From NCBI GenBank assembly GCA_965365345.1, contig CBDUBH010000019.1, positions 1 to 43,569 of the forward strand: a DNA stretch of 43,569 nt, in the 5' to 3' direction. The position numbers and the translations under genes are program-made. The stretch's first letter is position 1; every line of letters starts with the position of its first letter. The notes beneath the pieces were generated by a model, which saw only the letters and a program-made list of their open reading frames with translations, had not been told where the DNA came from and ran no database searches. This DNA comes from CBDUBH01 sp965365345 (GTDB taxonomy: Bacteria; Bacteroidota; Ignavibacteria; Ignavibacteriales; SURF-24). Shown in pieces: positions 1 to 7,592 of this stretch.

Positions 1-549
1 CTTTCGGGTTGGGCAGGAATTATGGCTGGTATTTATGCACTATCAGGAGCATATATAGCATATTCTGTTTACAACTTCAATCCTGATCAAATTTTATATG
101 AAGTTTCAAATTCAGGAACCGGAGTTTCAAATTTATCAGGTGTGATTTTTTTAGCGGTTATTATTTTACTGTTAGCTATAAGTACAGCAATTTTTCTTTC
201 ATATAATAAAGCAAAGAAAAGAAAGGAAAGTGTTTGGAATGCTGCATCCAAACAGCTGTTGATAAATATGGGAGTCCCATTGGCTGCGGGTGGAATTTTA
301 ATTATTATTTTGATCTCGAAAAATCTTTTAGGATTAATTGCTCCGTTAACATTATTGTTTTATGGTATCGCTTTATATAATACAGGAAAGTTTACTTATA
401 ACGAAGTAAAATTTCTGGGTCTGATTCAAATGGGATTAGGATTGATCGCTGCTTATTTCATTGAATACAGTTTATTGATCTGGGCTTTGGGATTCGGAGT
501 TGTTCATATTGCTTATGGAATATATTTGCATCTAAGGTATGACAGGTGA
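1..549 (+). CDS. Polytopic membrane protein, 5' end outside the window
   Basis: The frame is open from base 1, and the residues before the first in-window ATG (base 22) continue a hydrophobic helix. The gene therefore probably starts upstream of the window and the ATG at 22 is internal. The visible protein has about five or six membrane segments separated by short charged loops, for example a Lys-rich loop before position 240. No enzymatic motif is visible. Its last bases overlap the GTG start of the next gene (GTGA at 546-549), so the two are translationally coupled. The partner is a winged-helix regulator, an arrangement often seen for regulator/membrane-protein pairs in Bacteroidota-type genomes. 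I do not assign a function. Confidence 0.75.
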   Translation, partial: LSGWAGIMAGIYALSGAYIAYSVYNFNPDQILYEVSNSGTGVSNLSGVIFLAVIILLLAISTAIFLSYNKAKKRKESVWNAASKQLLINMGVPLAAGGILIIILISKNLLGLIAPLTLLFYGIALYNTGKFTYNEVKFLGLIQMGLGLIAAYFIEYSLLIWALGFGVVHIAYGIYLHLRYDR

Positions 550-845
550 AAGTATCTATTGATGAGTTGCATAAAGCATTTGAAAGTCGGGTTAGACTTG
601 GAATAATGGCTGCATTGGCAGTAAATGATAAGCTCGATTTTAATTCGTTAAAGGAATACCTTGATATTACTGACGGTAATTTGGCAAGCCATATAAAATC
701 ATTGGAAAAAGAAAAATTTATAGGTGTTGAAAAATCTTTTATTGATAGAAAACCAAATACAAAATATTATATGACCAAAGAAGGCAGAAAAGCATTTAAT
801 GAACATTTGAAAGCATTGGAAAAATTAATAAAATCACAAAAGTAG
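546..845 (+). CDS. Winged-helix transcriptional regulator (HTH_34/MarR-like)
   Basis: A 99-residue cytoplasmic DNA-binding protein that is almost entirely one winged-helix domain. Residues about 10-75 read as helix, helix, recognition helix (around the DGNLASHIKSLEKE stretch), then a wing with KPNTKYYMTKEGR. That wing is typical of the PF13601-type 'winged helix DNA-binding domain' family. The start is GTG inside the stop of the preceding membrane-protein gene, which implies coupled translation and a shared function. Proteins of this family usually repress or modulate a neighbouring membrane or transport gene. No ligand-binding domain is present. The family call is confident; the target genes are not known. 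Confidence 0.85.
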   Translation: MKVSIDELHKAFESRVRLGIMAALAVNDKLDFNSLKEYLDITDGNLASHIKSLEKEKFIGVEKSFIDRKPNTKYYMTKEGRKAFNEHLKALEKLIKSQK

Positions 846-964
846 TTTTAGAATTTAATATTCATTTAGTTAATAAATTTTAACATAGAGCAAAAAATAT
901 TTTTTTGCACTCAAACTTTGAAACACAAAGTACTTTTTGCAAAATCATTTAGAAAGGAAATATT

Positions 965-1534
965 ATGAAAACCCCCGTAAATACTTACAAACACTTAGCT
1001 ATAATTTTTTCAGTCACAGCAGTTATTTTGTTAATTCCATTGATCGCAATGCAGTTTTCAAATGAAGTAACATGGGACATTTTTGATTTTATTGTTGCAG
1101 GATTTCTGCTGATTGGTACCGGATTAACTTTTGAATTCATATCTCAAAAATCTATAAGTATTGTTTATAAAATCGCGGTGGGATTGGCTGCCGGTACAAC
1201 TCTTTTTCTTATTTGGGCAAATCTTGCCGTGGGAATAATCGGCTCCGAAGATAATCCTGTAAACTTAATGTATTTCATAATTCCTTTAATTGGACTTGCC
1301 GGTGCTTTTGTATCACGCTTTAAGCCGAAAGGAATGTCTTTAACTTTATTTGCAATGGCAATTATTCAAATCCTAATCCCCGTTATTGCGATTATAATTT
1401 TCAAGCCAGATACAAATTCATCAGAAGCAGTTTCAGGGATTGCAGCAGTTCTAGGAATTAATATTTTCTTCGCAATTCTATTTTCTACTTCGGCAATATT
1501 ATTCAAACGGGCTGATTATGGTGATTCGAAATAA
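965..1534 (+). CDS. Hypothetical six-helix membrane protein
   Basis: A 189-residue protein made of about six hydrophobic helices with short loops and no obvious signal peptide, catalytic motif or metal ligands. An AAAGGAAAT ribosome-binding sequence lies just before the ATG, which supports this start. It follows the membrane-protein/regulator pair by about 120 bp and may belong to the same functional group, but the spacing leaves room for a separate promoter. I do not recognise the family. It could be a small permease subunit or a stress-related membrane protein; the sequence alone does not decide. Confidence 0.7.
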   Translation: MKTPVNTYKHLAIIFSVTAVILLIPLIAMQFSNEVTWDIFDFIVAGFLLIGTGLTFEFISQKSISIVYKIAVGLAAGTTLFLIWANLAVGIIGSEDNPVNLMYFIIPLIGLAGAFVSRFKPKGMSLTLFAMAIIQILIPVIAIIIFKPDTNSSEAVSGIAAVLGINIFFAILFSTSAILFKRADYGDSK

Positions 1535-1609
1535 TATTATTTAAGCAATAAAAAATCAATTAATAATTTAGAAGATTTTCCTGAATGATTTTTACAGGAG
1601 CACCAAAGA

Positions 1610-2944
1610 ATGAAAATCGACATAATAATTTCATATATAAATCGATATAAATTCGGGCACGAAAAGGATTTTGTTCCACCAATAACAGGAATTCATCTTG
1701 CTGCATTAACACCAAAAGAACACACGGTAAGAGTATTTCATCAGCAGGTTGACGAGATTAATTTCAATACGGATGCAGGCTTGATCGCAATTTCTTTTTT
1801 CAGCGGATTTGCTCCCGCTGCATTTAAACTTGCCGCAAAATTCAGGGAAAAAGGAAAAACAGTTATCGCGGGAGGTCCTCATGTAACTTTCAATATTGAA
1901 GAATCACTAAATCATTTTGATGCAATTGTAACGGGAGAAGCAGAATCAGTTTGGAATAAAATTTTAAAAGATTTTCAGAATGGTGAACTTAAACAAATTT
2001 ATAATGGCGAAGCCACTGATCTGAAAAATATTCCTACCCCAAGATTTGATTTATTATCAGATAAGTTTTTCATAAAAAAGGTAATTCAGGCAACCAGAGG
2101 CTGTCCATTCACTTGTTCATTTTGTACAGTTCCAACCTTAAATCCCGGTTTTAGATTAAGACCAATTGATGATGTAATTAGAGATGCCTCATACGATAGT
2201 TTTACATTTTGGTGGCAAAGAAAAGTAGTTTGGTTTTGGGATGATAATTTAACAATAGATAGAAAATATATTTCCGGACTTTTAACAAAAATGAAGCCAC
2301 TCGAAAAATGGTGGCTTACGCAGGCAAGTTTAGATATTGCAAAAGATGAAAATCTTTTGGATTTGATGAAAGAATCCGGCTGCATCGGAGTGTTTTTGGG
2401 AATTGAATCATTCGGAAAAGATTCACTGGATGATGCAAATAAAAAGCAGAACAAAATTGAAAATTATAAAATTGCTATTAAAACAATAAGGGAAAGAGGA
2501 ATTGCTGTAATGGCGGGATTTATTGCCGGTTTTGATCATGATTCTGCTGAAAGTATTGAGGAAATGTCTGAAAGAATTATGGAAATAGGAATTGATGTAC
2601 CTTTTCTAAGTATAATGACTCCATTTAAGGGAACACCTGTTTATGAAATCTTAAAGAATGAAAATAGAATTCTTAAAGATAAAGGCTGGGAGTTTTACAA
2701 TGGTTATAATGTTGCTTTTGAACCGAAGCAAATTACTCCCGATGAATTATTAAATGCTCACAGAAATCTTTGGAAAAAAACTTTTTCGTTAAAATACACA
2801 ATAAAAAGAATATTAAAAGGAATCAGAACTTTAAATATTGGTTCAATTTTTCTTTCAACATTTATGAACACTTTTTATATGATCAAAAATCTTAAAGGAA
2901 ATTATCCGATAAATATGAACGAGCAAATAGTAGAATTAAAATAA
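1610..2944 (+). CDS. B12-binding-domain radical SAM protein
   Basis: A 444-residue cytoplasmic enzyme. Residues about 1-140 resemble a cobalamin-binding Rossmann domain, with the AGGPHVTF turn near residue 88. The radical SAM domain follows, with the CxxxCxxC cluster motif at Cys165, Cys169 and Cys172 (CPFTCSFC), which would bind a 4Fe-4S cluster and SAM. After it come GIESFG and GFIAGFDHD segments typical of this superfamily. The C-terminal part (about 360-440) is basic and resembles the DUF4070-type tail of hopanoid- and lipid-modifying members. Such enzymes methylate or rearrange unactivated carbons, often in lipid or cofactor synthesis. The substrate cannot be read from the sequence and no neighbour fixes the pathway. 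Confidence 0.88.
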   Translation: MKIDIIISYINRYKFGHEKDFVPPITGIHLAALTPKEHTVRVFHQQVDEINFNTDAGLIAISFFSGFAPAAFKLAAKFREKGKTVIAGGPHVTFNIEESLNHFDAIVTGEAESVWNKILKDFQNGELKQIYNGEATDLKNIPTPRFDLLSDKFFIKKVIQATRGCPFTCSFCTVPTLNPGFRLRPIDDVIRDASYDSFTFWWQRKVVWFWDDNLTIDRKYISGLLTKMKPLEKWWLTQASLDIAKDENLLDLMKESGCIGVFLGIESFGKDSLDDANKKQNKIENYKIAIKTIRERGIAVMAGFIAGFDHDSAESIEEMSERIMEIGIDVPFLSIMTPFKGTPVYEILKNENRILKDKGWEFYNGYNVAFEPKQITPDELLNAHRNLWKKTFSLKYTIKRILKGIRTLNIGSIFLSTFMNTFYMIKNLKGNYPINMNEQIVELK

Positions 2945-3267
2945 TTTTTAGTGGAAGATACTGTAATGAATATTCGTTAATTACTCTTTACAGCAAATAT
3001 TAAAATCAAAATTTAAAGTTTAGAAATCTTAATTTACAATAAATCTTTGAATAAAGATTTCGAATAAAAATCATCATTTAATAAGCATCATCTTTACCAA
3101 TATTTGGATTTGATTTTACATAATTAAAAAGTAGATTTCGCTGTGGATTTTCAAAATCTTTAATAAAATTCATAAATTTAATTATGAGTTAACTTATAAT
3201 TTTGAAAATCGAATTTTAGAAAATTATTTTTACCATATTTTATTCAATTAGAAGTTCCGGGATTAAA
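2945..3267. other. Intergenic region with nested inverted repeat
   Basis: A stretch without a credible gene. It is strongly AT-rich. It contains a perfect 12-bp inverted repeat, 3146-3157 (GATTTTCAAAAT) and 3199-3210 (ATTTTGAAAATC). The left arm, taken with its next base, is itself a near-palindrome. No T-run follows the arms, so it does not look like a terminator. The promoter of the following thioesterase gene must lie here but I cannot place it with confidence. Confidence 0.5.
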
Positions 3268-3741
3268 ATGTTAACAGATATTGAAACAACTTTAAACCAA
3301 AATTCAGTAAAAGAAACAAATAAAATATTTTCCGTTGAAGTTAAGTTTGATGTAAAAACTTATGATATTGATGCTGCGGGACACGTCAATAATATTGCTT
3401 ATGTAAGATGGCTTGAAGATTTAAGAGTAAAACTTTTTGATCAATTTCTTCCAGTTTCACAATTGTTAGAGCATGATGAATTCCCGGTTGTTGCTGAAAC
3501 AAATATTTCGTATAAACGTCAGATTAAACTTTCCGATAAACCTGTTGGAAAAATGTGGATTCAAAAAATTGAAAAAGTAGTTTGGTCGCTGAAAGCTGAA
3601 ATTATTGTGGAAGGAAAAATTGCAGCAAAAGCGGATCAGAAATGTGTTCTTGTAAATCTTAAAACAAACAAAATGGTTTTACCTCCTAATGAATTTTTAT
3701 CAAAATATTATTCGGCAAAAATTTCACAAATCCTAAAATGA
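3268..3741 (+). CDS. Acyl-CoA thioesterase, hotdog fold (4HBT/YbgC/FadM-like)
   Basis: A 157-residue cytoplasmic protein. The diagnostic segment is YDIDAAGHVNNIAYVRWLED (about residues 31-50). It matches the catalytic helix region of 4-hydroxybenzoyl-CoA-type thioesterases, where an Asp in the D.xGHVNN.xY motif activates water to hydrolyse acyl-CoA or acyl-ACP. The length suits a single hotdog domain acting as a dimer or tetramer. The first 20 residues form a polar extension ahead of the domain. It stands alone between a radical SAM gene and a DUF4126 gene, so context does not identify the acyl substrate. The family is confident and the exact substrate unknown. Confidence 0.88.
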   Translation: MLTDIETTLNQNSVKETNKIFSVEVKFDVKTYDIDAAGHVNNIAYVRWLEDLRVKLFDQFLPVSQLLEHDEFPVVAETNISYKRQIKLSDKPVGKMWIQKIEKVVWSLKAEIIVEGKIAAKADQKCVLVNLKTNKMVLPPNEFLSKYYSAKISQILK

Positions 3742-3838
3742 TATTAAAATTTGTTTCGTTAATCAATTAACTTCTTTAAGAAATTTTTATTGATTTTTTA
3801 TTTTCACATTTCATTTTTTCAAAGGAAATTTTTATACT

Positions 3839-4444
3839 GTGATTAACAACACGGTAATTAAAATGGATCTTGAAATTTTGCTTACAATTTTAATGGGAAT
3901 TGCTCTAAGCGCAGCCAGCGGATTCAGAATTTTTGTTCCGTTTCTTTTTATGAGCATTGCATCTCTTTCAGGATATTTAACACTTTCAGATACTTTCAGC
4001 TGGATAGGAACTGTGCCCGCCTTAATTACTTTTTCCGTAGCAACGTTCTTGGAGATTGCCGGATTTTTTATACCCTGGGTAGATAATATTCTTGATACAA
4101 TTGCATCTCCATTAGCGGTAATTGCCGGAATAATTTTAACTGCATCTGTAGTAATGGATGTTTCACCGCTTTTAAAATGGACTTTGGCAATAATTGGCGG
4201 CGGGGGAATAGCATCTATTGTTCAGGCATTTACCGGAATGACGCGCGTAGCTTCAACCGCAACAACAGGTGGTTTGGGTAATCCTCTTTTTTCATCTTTG
4301 GAATTGGGTAGTTCGGTAACACTAACTGCGTTGGCAATTTTAACTCCTATTTTTGCAGGTATTACAGCACTTGCGCTTGTTGCGTGGGCAATAAGAGCTT
4401 TATACAAAAGAAGCCGGAATTTAGGGCGTGTAAATAAAATTTGA
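3839..4444 (+). CDS. DUF4126 family membrane protein
   Basis: A 201-residue integral membrane protein with about five or six helices. The sequence contains the family hallmarks ALSAASGFRIFVPF near the N-terminus, IPWVDNILDTIASPLAV in the middle, and a GGGGIASIVQ loop followed by a small-residue-rich stretch ending in ATTGG. The function of DUF4126 is not established; a transport or channel role is plausible. The start could be GTG at 3839, which has AAAGGAAA a suitable distance upstream, or ATG at 3863, which is closer to the usual family N-terminus but has no clear ribosome-binding site. A strong hairpin terminator follows the gene. Confidence 0.85.
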   Translation: MINNTVIKMDLEILLTILMGIALSAASGFRIFVPFLFMSIASLSGYLTLSDTFSWIGTVPALITFSVATFLEIAGFFIPWVDNILDTIASPLAVIAGIILTASVVMDVSPLLKWTLAIIGGGGIASIVQAFTGMTRVASTATTGGLGNPLFSSLELGSSVTLTALAILTPIFAGITALALVAWAIRALYKRSRNLGRVNKI

Positions 4445-4462
4445 TTATCTTTAAAAATATTT

Positions 4463-4501
4463 AAAAACAGAGATAGAAAATTTAATTCTATCCCTGTTTT
4501 T
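4463..4501. terminator. Bidirectional-looking intrinsic terminator
   Basis: Two 16-nt arms, 4463-4478 and 4486-4501, pair with a single mismatch around a 7-nt loop. The right arm ends in a T run and the left arm begins with an A run. It sits between the convergent DUF4126 gene and the minus-strand secreted-protein gene, so it could stop transcription from both sides. Confidence 0.85.
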
Positions 4502-4552
4502 TAAGAAGAACTAATGCTTCACAGGGTCTCGAAAATTCAAATTAGTGAAATA

Positions 4553-5074
4553 TCATTTTCTGCCGCCTCTGTTTCCTTTTGGTCCGGTTCCGTCACATTC
4601 ACCGGTTCTTGCGCGTGTTTCGGTTCTTAATTTGTTGCCTGTTCTAAGACCGTTTTCGTTTCCTTGTCCATATCGGTTGCCGGTTCCATCTTTAGGTTTT
4701 ACATAATCAGGATCCTGTCCATTTGGAATACCGTCACCATCACTATCAAAAGCTCTGTCATTTAAACCATCACCATTCTCATCAATAAAACCTTTAGCAA
4801 ATCTGTTGCCTCTCCGCTCTTTTACACCTGTATAATCAGGATCTTGCCCGTTCGGAATTCCGTCGTTATCAATATCAGGTGCTTTGTCATTGTACCCATC
4901 TCCGTTTTCATCAATAAAGCCCGGTCCATGTTCAATCGTATTTCTGTTCTGTTCTTTTTCCTGAATCTTATTTTTATTTTGTTCCACTTCCTGAGCAAAA
5001 TAATTTGAACCGAAAACAAGAAATGAAAGAACGAAAGTCAATAATGCTAAATCTTTCATTTTACTTTTTAACAT
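4553..5074 (-). CDS. Secreted GDG-repeat (EF-hand/TSP3-like) protein with basic Gly-rich tail
   Basis: A 173-residue protein with a cleavable-type signal peptide (residues 1 to about 27). Two near-identical repeats follow, at about 53-81 and 95-124. Each reads FIDENGDGxND, then a D-x-D-x-DGIPNGQDPDY segment, an Asp-rich pattern like thrombospondin type 3 or EF-hand calcium loops. The last 50 residues are rich in Arg, Lys, Gly and Asn. A good ribosome-binding site (GGGAG, 8 nt before the ATG) supports this start. Calcium binding is inferred from the motif. A smaller paralogue lies at 8832-9176 on the far side of the two-component system. Both genes share an upstream element and a sigma54-like promoter, so they are probably co-regulated. 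Function unknown. Confidence 0.85.
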   Translation of the reverse strand: MLKSKMKDLALLTFVLSFLVFGSNYFAQEVEQNKNKIQEKEQNRNTIEHGPGFIDENGDGYNDKAPDIDNDGIPNGQDPDYTGVKERRGNRFAKGFIDENGDGLNDRAFDSDGDGIPNGQDPDYVKPKDGTGNRYGQGNENGLRTGNKLRTETRARTGECDGTGPKGNRGGRK

Positions 5075-5124
5075 AATTCTTACTCCCTATAAACTGTTGT
5101 GAAATTTTTGTCCGTAAGTAGAAA

Positions 5125-5140
5125 TCCAATAAGTGTGCCA
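5125..5140 (-). promoter_or_regulatory. Candidate sigma54 promoter for the GDG-repeat gene
   Basis: Read on the minus strand it is TGGCACACTTATTGGA. It has the canonical -24 box TGGCAC and a -12 box TTGG instead of TTGC at the exact sigma54 spacing. Transcription would start near 5114, leaving a 40-nt leader that contains the ribosome-binding site. The shared element at 5200-5231 is centred about 102 bp upstream, a normal position for an NtrC-type activator. Confidence 0.72.
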
Positions 5141-5199
5141 AGTGTAAAAATGTGATTAAAAGAAATGATTAAATAAATGAAAATAACATTTCGACTAAA

Positions 5200-5231
5200 C
5201 TGCCGAATTCGTTTGCAAAGTTTGACGAATT
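5200..5231. promoter_or_regulatory. Candidate activator-binding element shared by divergent sigma54 promoters
   Basis: On the minus strand this element reads AATTCGTCAAACTTTGCAA, a 3-nt spacer, then AATTCGGCAG. The same element (AATTCGACAATTTTTGCAA, 2-nt spacer, AATTCGGCAG) occurs at 8716-8746 before the paralogous secreted gene. Here it lies midway between two divergent sigma54-like promoters, about 100 bp from each predicted start. I infer it is the upstream activating site of the NtrC-type regulator encoded next door. Confidence 0.65.
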
Positions 5232-5289
5232 AAAAAATCGATTAATTAAAATTCATTCAGAAAATAAAGCAAAATACAGAATTAAGATT

Positions 5290-5305
5290 TGGAATAATTA
5301 TTGCA
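5290..5305 (+). promoter_or_regulatory. Candidate sigma54 promoter for the kinase/activator operon
   Basis: The sequence TGGAATAATTATTGCA has the invariant GG and GC dinucleotides separated by exactly 11 bases from G to G. The -12 box TTGCA is perfect; the -24 box is weaker (TGGAAT). The predicted start is about 5316, only 8 nt before the GTG of the kinase gene. The shared element is centred 100 bp upstream, suggesting autoregulation. Confidence 0.65.
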
Positions 5306-5323
5306 AAATTTATTATCTTAAAA

Positions 5324-7369
5324 GTGAAACAACAAAATAGTGTAAGCAAAAAATTGAAACCTAAATTACAGGCAAATCCAAAATACATTCTCTGGCTTAC
5401 TTTAATTTTTGCAATTATTTTAATTTCAATTGCCGCGTATGATATTTATCAAACTAAAAAAGAAGCGTACAGGACAAAAACCGAAGAAGCCGTTTCACTT
5501 TTACGTGCCACACAAAAATCTGCAGAAAATGTATATTTAAGCTCACTTGAAGTTGAAAATTTAATTCTTGATAAATTGATTAATAACGCTTTACTAATTT
5601 CCAAAATTGAAGAATCAAAAAAAATTTCAATAGAAGATCTCAACGAAATTTCAAGAGAAAATAATATTGATCATATTTATTTTTTTTCAAATTCAAATCT
5701 GGAAAAACGAAACACAAATATTGAATATTCTGATTTAGACATTCAAAATAAATTTGCCGGGGAAATTGATTCAATAATAAAAGGAAAATATGATTACTTT
5801 GTTGCAGGCAGTGTTAATGATGATTCCGGGAGTAATCATCTTTTAATTATTCATAAAAGAAAAAAGGATACAAATGGATTTATAGCGCTTTCGGTTGAAT
5901 CAAAATATTTACTTGAATTCAGAAAAAAAATCGGGATCGGAAGATTGCTTCAACGCATTGCCGATGAAAAAGATATTGAATATATAATAATTCAAGATGA
6001 AAAAGGAATTATTACTGCAAGTGAGGGAATTAAACAATTAAGCTCGCTTGAATCAGATAATTTTCTATTAAATTCCGTTGATCAAAAAATGATTTTGACG
6101 CGTGTAATTAATTTTAACGGAAATGAAATTTTTGAGGCCGTTAAACCTTTCAGAATTGAAAATGAAATTGTTGGAATTATAAGAATCGGACTTTCACTTG
6201 AACTTGTAAATAACATAATAAATACGGCAATTTTAAGAAGTATTGTAATTTCAATTATGTTGTTTTTAGTAGGAACGGTTTTAATCATTTACATTGCTAA
6301 CACGCGAAGTCTTACGCTGCTTAAAAATGAGCACAGAAAAATTCAAACATATAACAGTAAAATTCTTGATAACATGTCAGACGGAGTTATAGTCGTAAAC
6401 TCCGAAGGCATGATAAGAATATTTAATAAAGCATCTGAAAATATTTTTGATATTTCTTCCGAAAGTGCTGTAAACAGGAACTTTAATGAAATTTTTGGAA
6501 CAAATGAAAATCTGATTGAAAAAACTTTTCTGAATAAAATGCCTGTTTTAAATTGGGAAAGTACAATTGAAATAAATGAAAATAAAAGAGCATTAATTAG
6601 CGGAAGCACTTCAATAATTTATGATGATGAAAATAAAATTGAATCGGTAGTAACCGTTTTAAGGGATTTAACGGAACACCGTAATTTAGAAGAATTACAA
6701 AAGCGTAAGGAAAAATTAAGTGTAATGGGAGAACTGGCGGCAAATGTAGCACATGAAATTAAAAATCCGCTAAACTCAATTAGTATTACAGCACAAAGAT
6801 TTGAAAAAGAATTTTCACCCGTAAATGATAAAGAAGAATATTATCAGCTGCTTAAAAATGTCCGTTCAGAAATTAAACGCGTTACAAATATTATAAATCA
6901 ATTTTTGAAATTTGCGCGACCGCCAAAAGTTCATTTGCAAAAAATCAATATTAAAAATTTAATTGATGAAATTTGTCTTTCATTTAAAAGTCAGGCAATT
7001 CAATTTAATATTGATTTTAAATGTACTACAGAAGATTATGAAATTGAAATTGATTCAGAACAAATTCGTCAAGCCCTTGTAAATATTGTTCAAAATGCAT
7101 TTGATTCTGTTCAAAGCAATGGAAAAATTTCAATTGGAACTAAAATCTTTGAAGAACATCTAACAATTGAAATTAAGGATAACGGAAGCGGAATTACTAA
7201 AGAAGATATCGATAAAATATTCAATCTGTATTTTACCACCAAACAAAATGGAACCGGCTTGGGATTAAGTATTGTAAATCAGATAATAACTGCACATGGT
7301 GGCAAAATAAAAGTTGAAAGCAATCCCGGAAAAGAAACAATTTTCAAAATAGAATTACCGGTAAAATGA
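5324..7369 (+). CDS. PAS-domain sensor histidine kinase (NtrB-type)
   Basis: A 681-residue inner-membrane kinase. Transmembrane helix 1 is at about 21-40 and helix 2 at about 303-325. The roughly 260 residues between them form a periplasmic sensor, probably Cache-like. A PAS domain spans about 343-455. The HisKA box has phospho-acceptor His477 within NVAHEIKNPLNS. The ATPase domain shows the N box (QNAFDSV), DNGSG and GTGLGLS. It would autophosphorylate and pass phosphate to the activator encoded immediately downstream; the two genes overlap by ATGA at 7366-7369. The start is GTG, chosen because it precedes the first helix and follows the candidate sigma54 promoter. The signal it senses is unknown; the flanking secreted Asp-rich proteins hint at an envelope-related cue. 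Confidence 0.9.
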   Translation: MKQQNSVSKKLKPKLQANPKYILWLTLIFAIILISIAAYDIYQTKKEAYRTKTEEAVSLLRATQKSAENVYLSSLEVENLILDKLINNALLISKIEESKKISIEDLNEISRENNIDHIYFFSNSNLEKRNTNIEYSDLDIQNKFAGEIDSIIKGKYDYFVAGSVNDDSGSNHLLIIHKRKKDTNGFIALSVESKYLLEFRKKIGIGRLLQRIADEKDIEYIIIQDEKGIITASEGIKQLSSLESDNFLLNSVDQKMILTRVINFNGNEIFEAVKPFRIENEIVGIIRIGLSLELVNNIINTAILRSIVISIMLFLVGTVLIIYIANTRSLTLLKNEHRKIQTYNSKILDNMSDGVIVVNSEGMIRIFNKASENIFDISSESAVNRNFNEIFGTNENLIEKTFLNKMPVLNWESTIEINENKRALISGSTSIIYDDENKIESVVTVLRDLTEHRNLEELQKRKEKLSVMGELAANVAHEIKNPLNSISITAQRFEKEFSPVNDKEEYYQLLKNVRSEIKRVTNIINQFLKFARPPKVHLQKINIKNLIDEICLSFKSQAIQFNIDFKCTTEDYEIEIDSEQIRQALVNIVQNAFDSVQSNGKISIGTKIFEEHLTIEIKDNGSGITKEDIDKIFNLYFTTKQNGTGLGLSIVNQIITAHGGKIKVESNPGKETIFKIELPVK

Positions 7370-7590
7370 ACAAAACAATTTTAATTATTGATGATGAAAA
7401 AACACAGCGGGAATCTCTCGGCGGCTATTTGAAAAAATGCAGTTACGAAGTTCACTTAGCAGAATCAGGCATGCAAGCATTGAAAATATTAAATGAAATT
7501 ACGATTGACTTGGTTTTAACTGATTTTAAAATGCCTGATATGAACGGAATGGAAATTTTACTTAAAGCAAAAAAAAAAATCCGGAAATAA
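7366..7590 (+). CDS. NtrC-type response regulator, N-terminal fragment (receiver domain, frameshifted)
   Basis: These 74 codons encode the first two thirds of a receiver domain: the acidic pair in ILIIDDEK, the phospho-acceptor Asp53 in LVLTDFKMP, and GMEIL. The frame then runs into an A11 tract and stops at 7588-7590. The missing part of the receiver (a MTAFG turn and a KPVDLDEL turn) continues at once in another frame in the next fragment. One extra A would join them as KNPEIIVILMTAFG. A free-standing receiver this short would lack its alpha4-beta5-alpha5 face. So this is either the front half of one gene read through slippage, a mutated gene, or a base-calling error. Confidence 0.75.
   Translation: MNKTILIIDDEKTQRESLGGYLKKCSYEVHLAESGMQALKILNEITIDLVLTDFKMPDMNGMEILLKAKKKIRK
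7569..7579 (+). other. A11 homopolymer at the frameshift in the response regulator
   Basis: Eleven consecutive A residues separate the two halves of the response-regulator gene. The upstream frame reads GCA AAA AAA AAA ATC and ends at TAA 7588. A -1 ribosomal slip, or insertion of one A by RNA polymerase slippage, gives AAT CCG GAA ATA and restores a full-length receiver-AAA+ protein. Runs of this length are slippery for polymerases, ribosomes and sequencers alike. Confidence 0.8.
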
Positions 7591-7592
7591 TT

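Noticed and set aside
890..908. GCAAAAAATATTTTTTTGC as a terminator of the first two genes
   Set aside because: The stem has only two GC pairs, there is no T tail after it, and simple AT-rich sequence could produce it by chance.
7366..7590. A complete single-domain response regulator
   Set aside because: At 74 residues it lacks the conserved Thr and Lys, and the missing parts follow directly in another frame after the A11 run.
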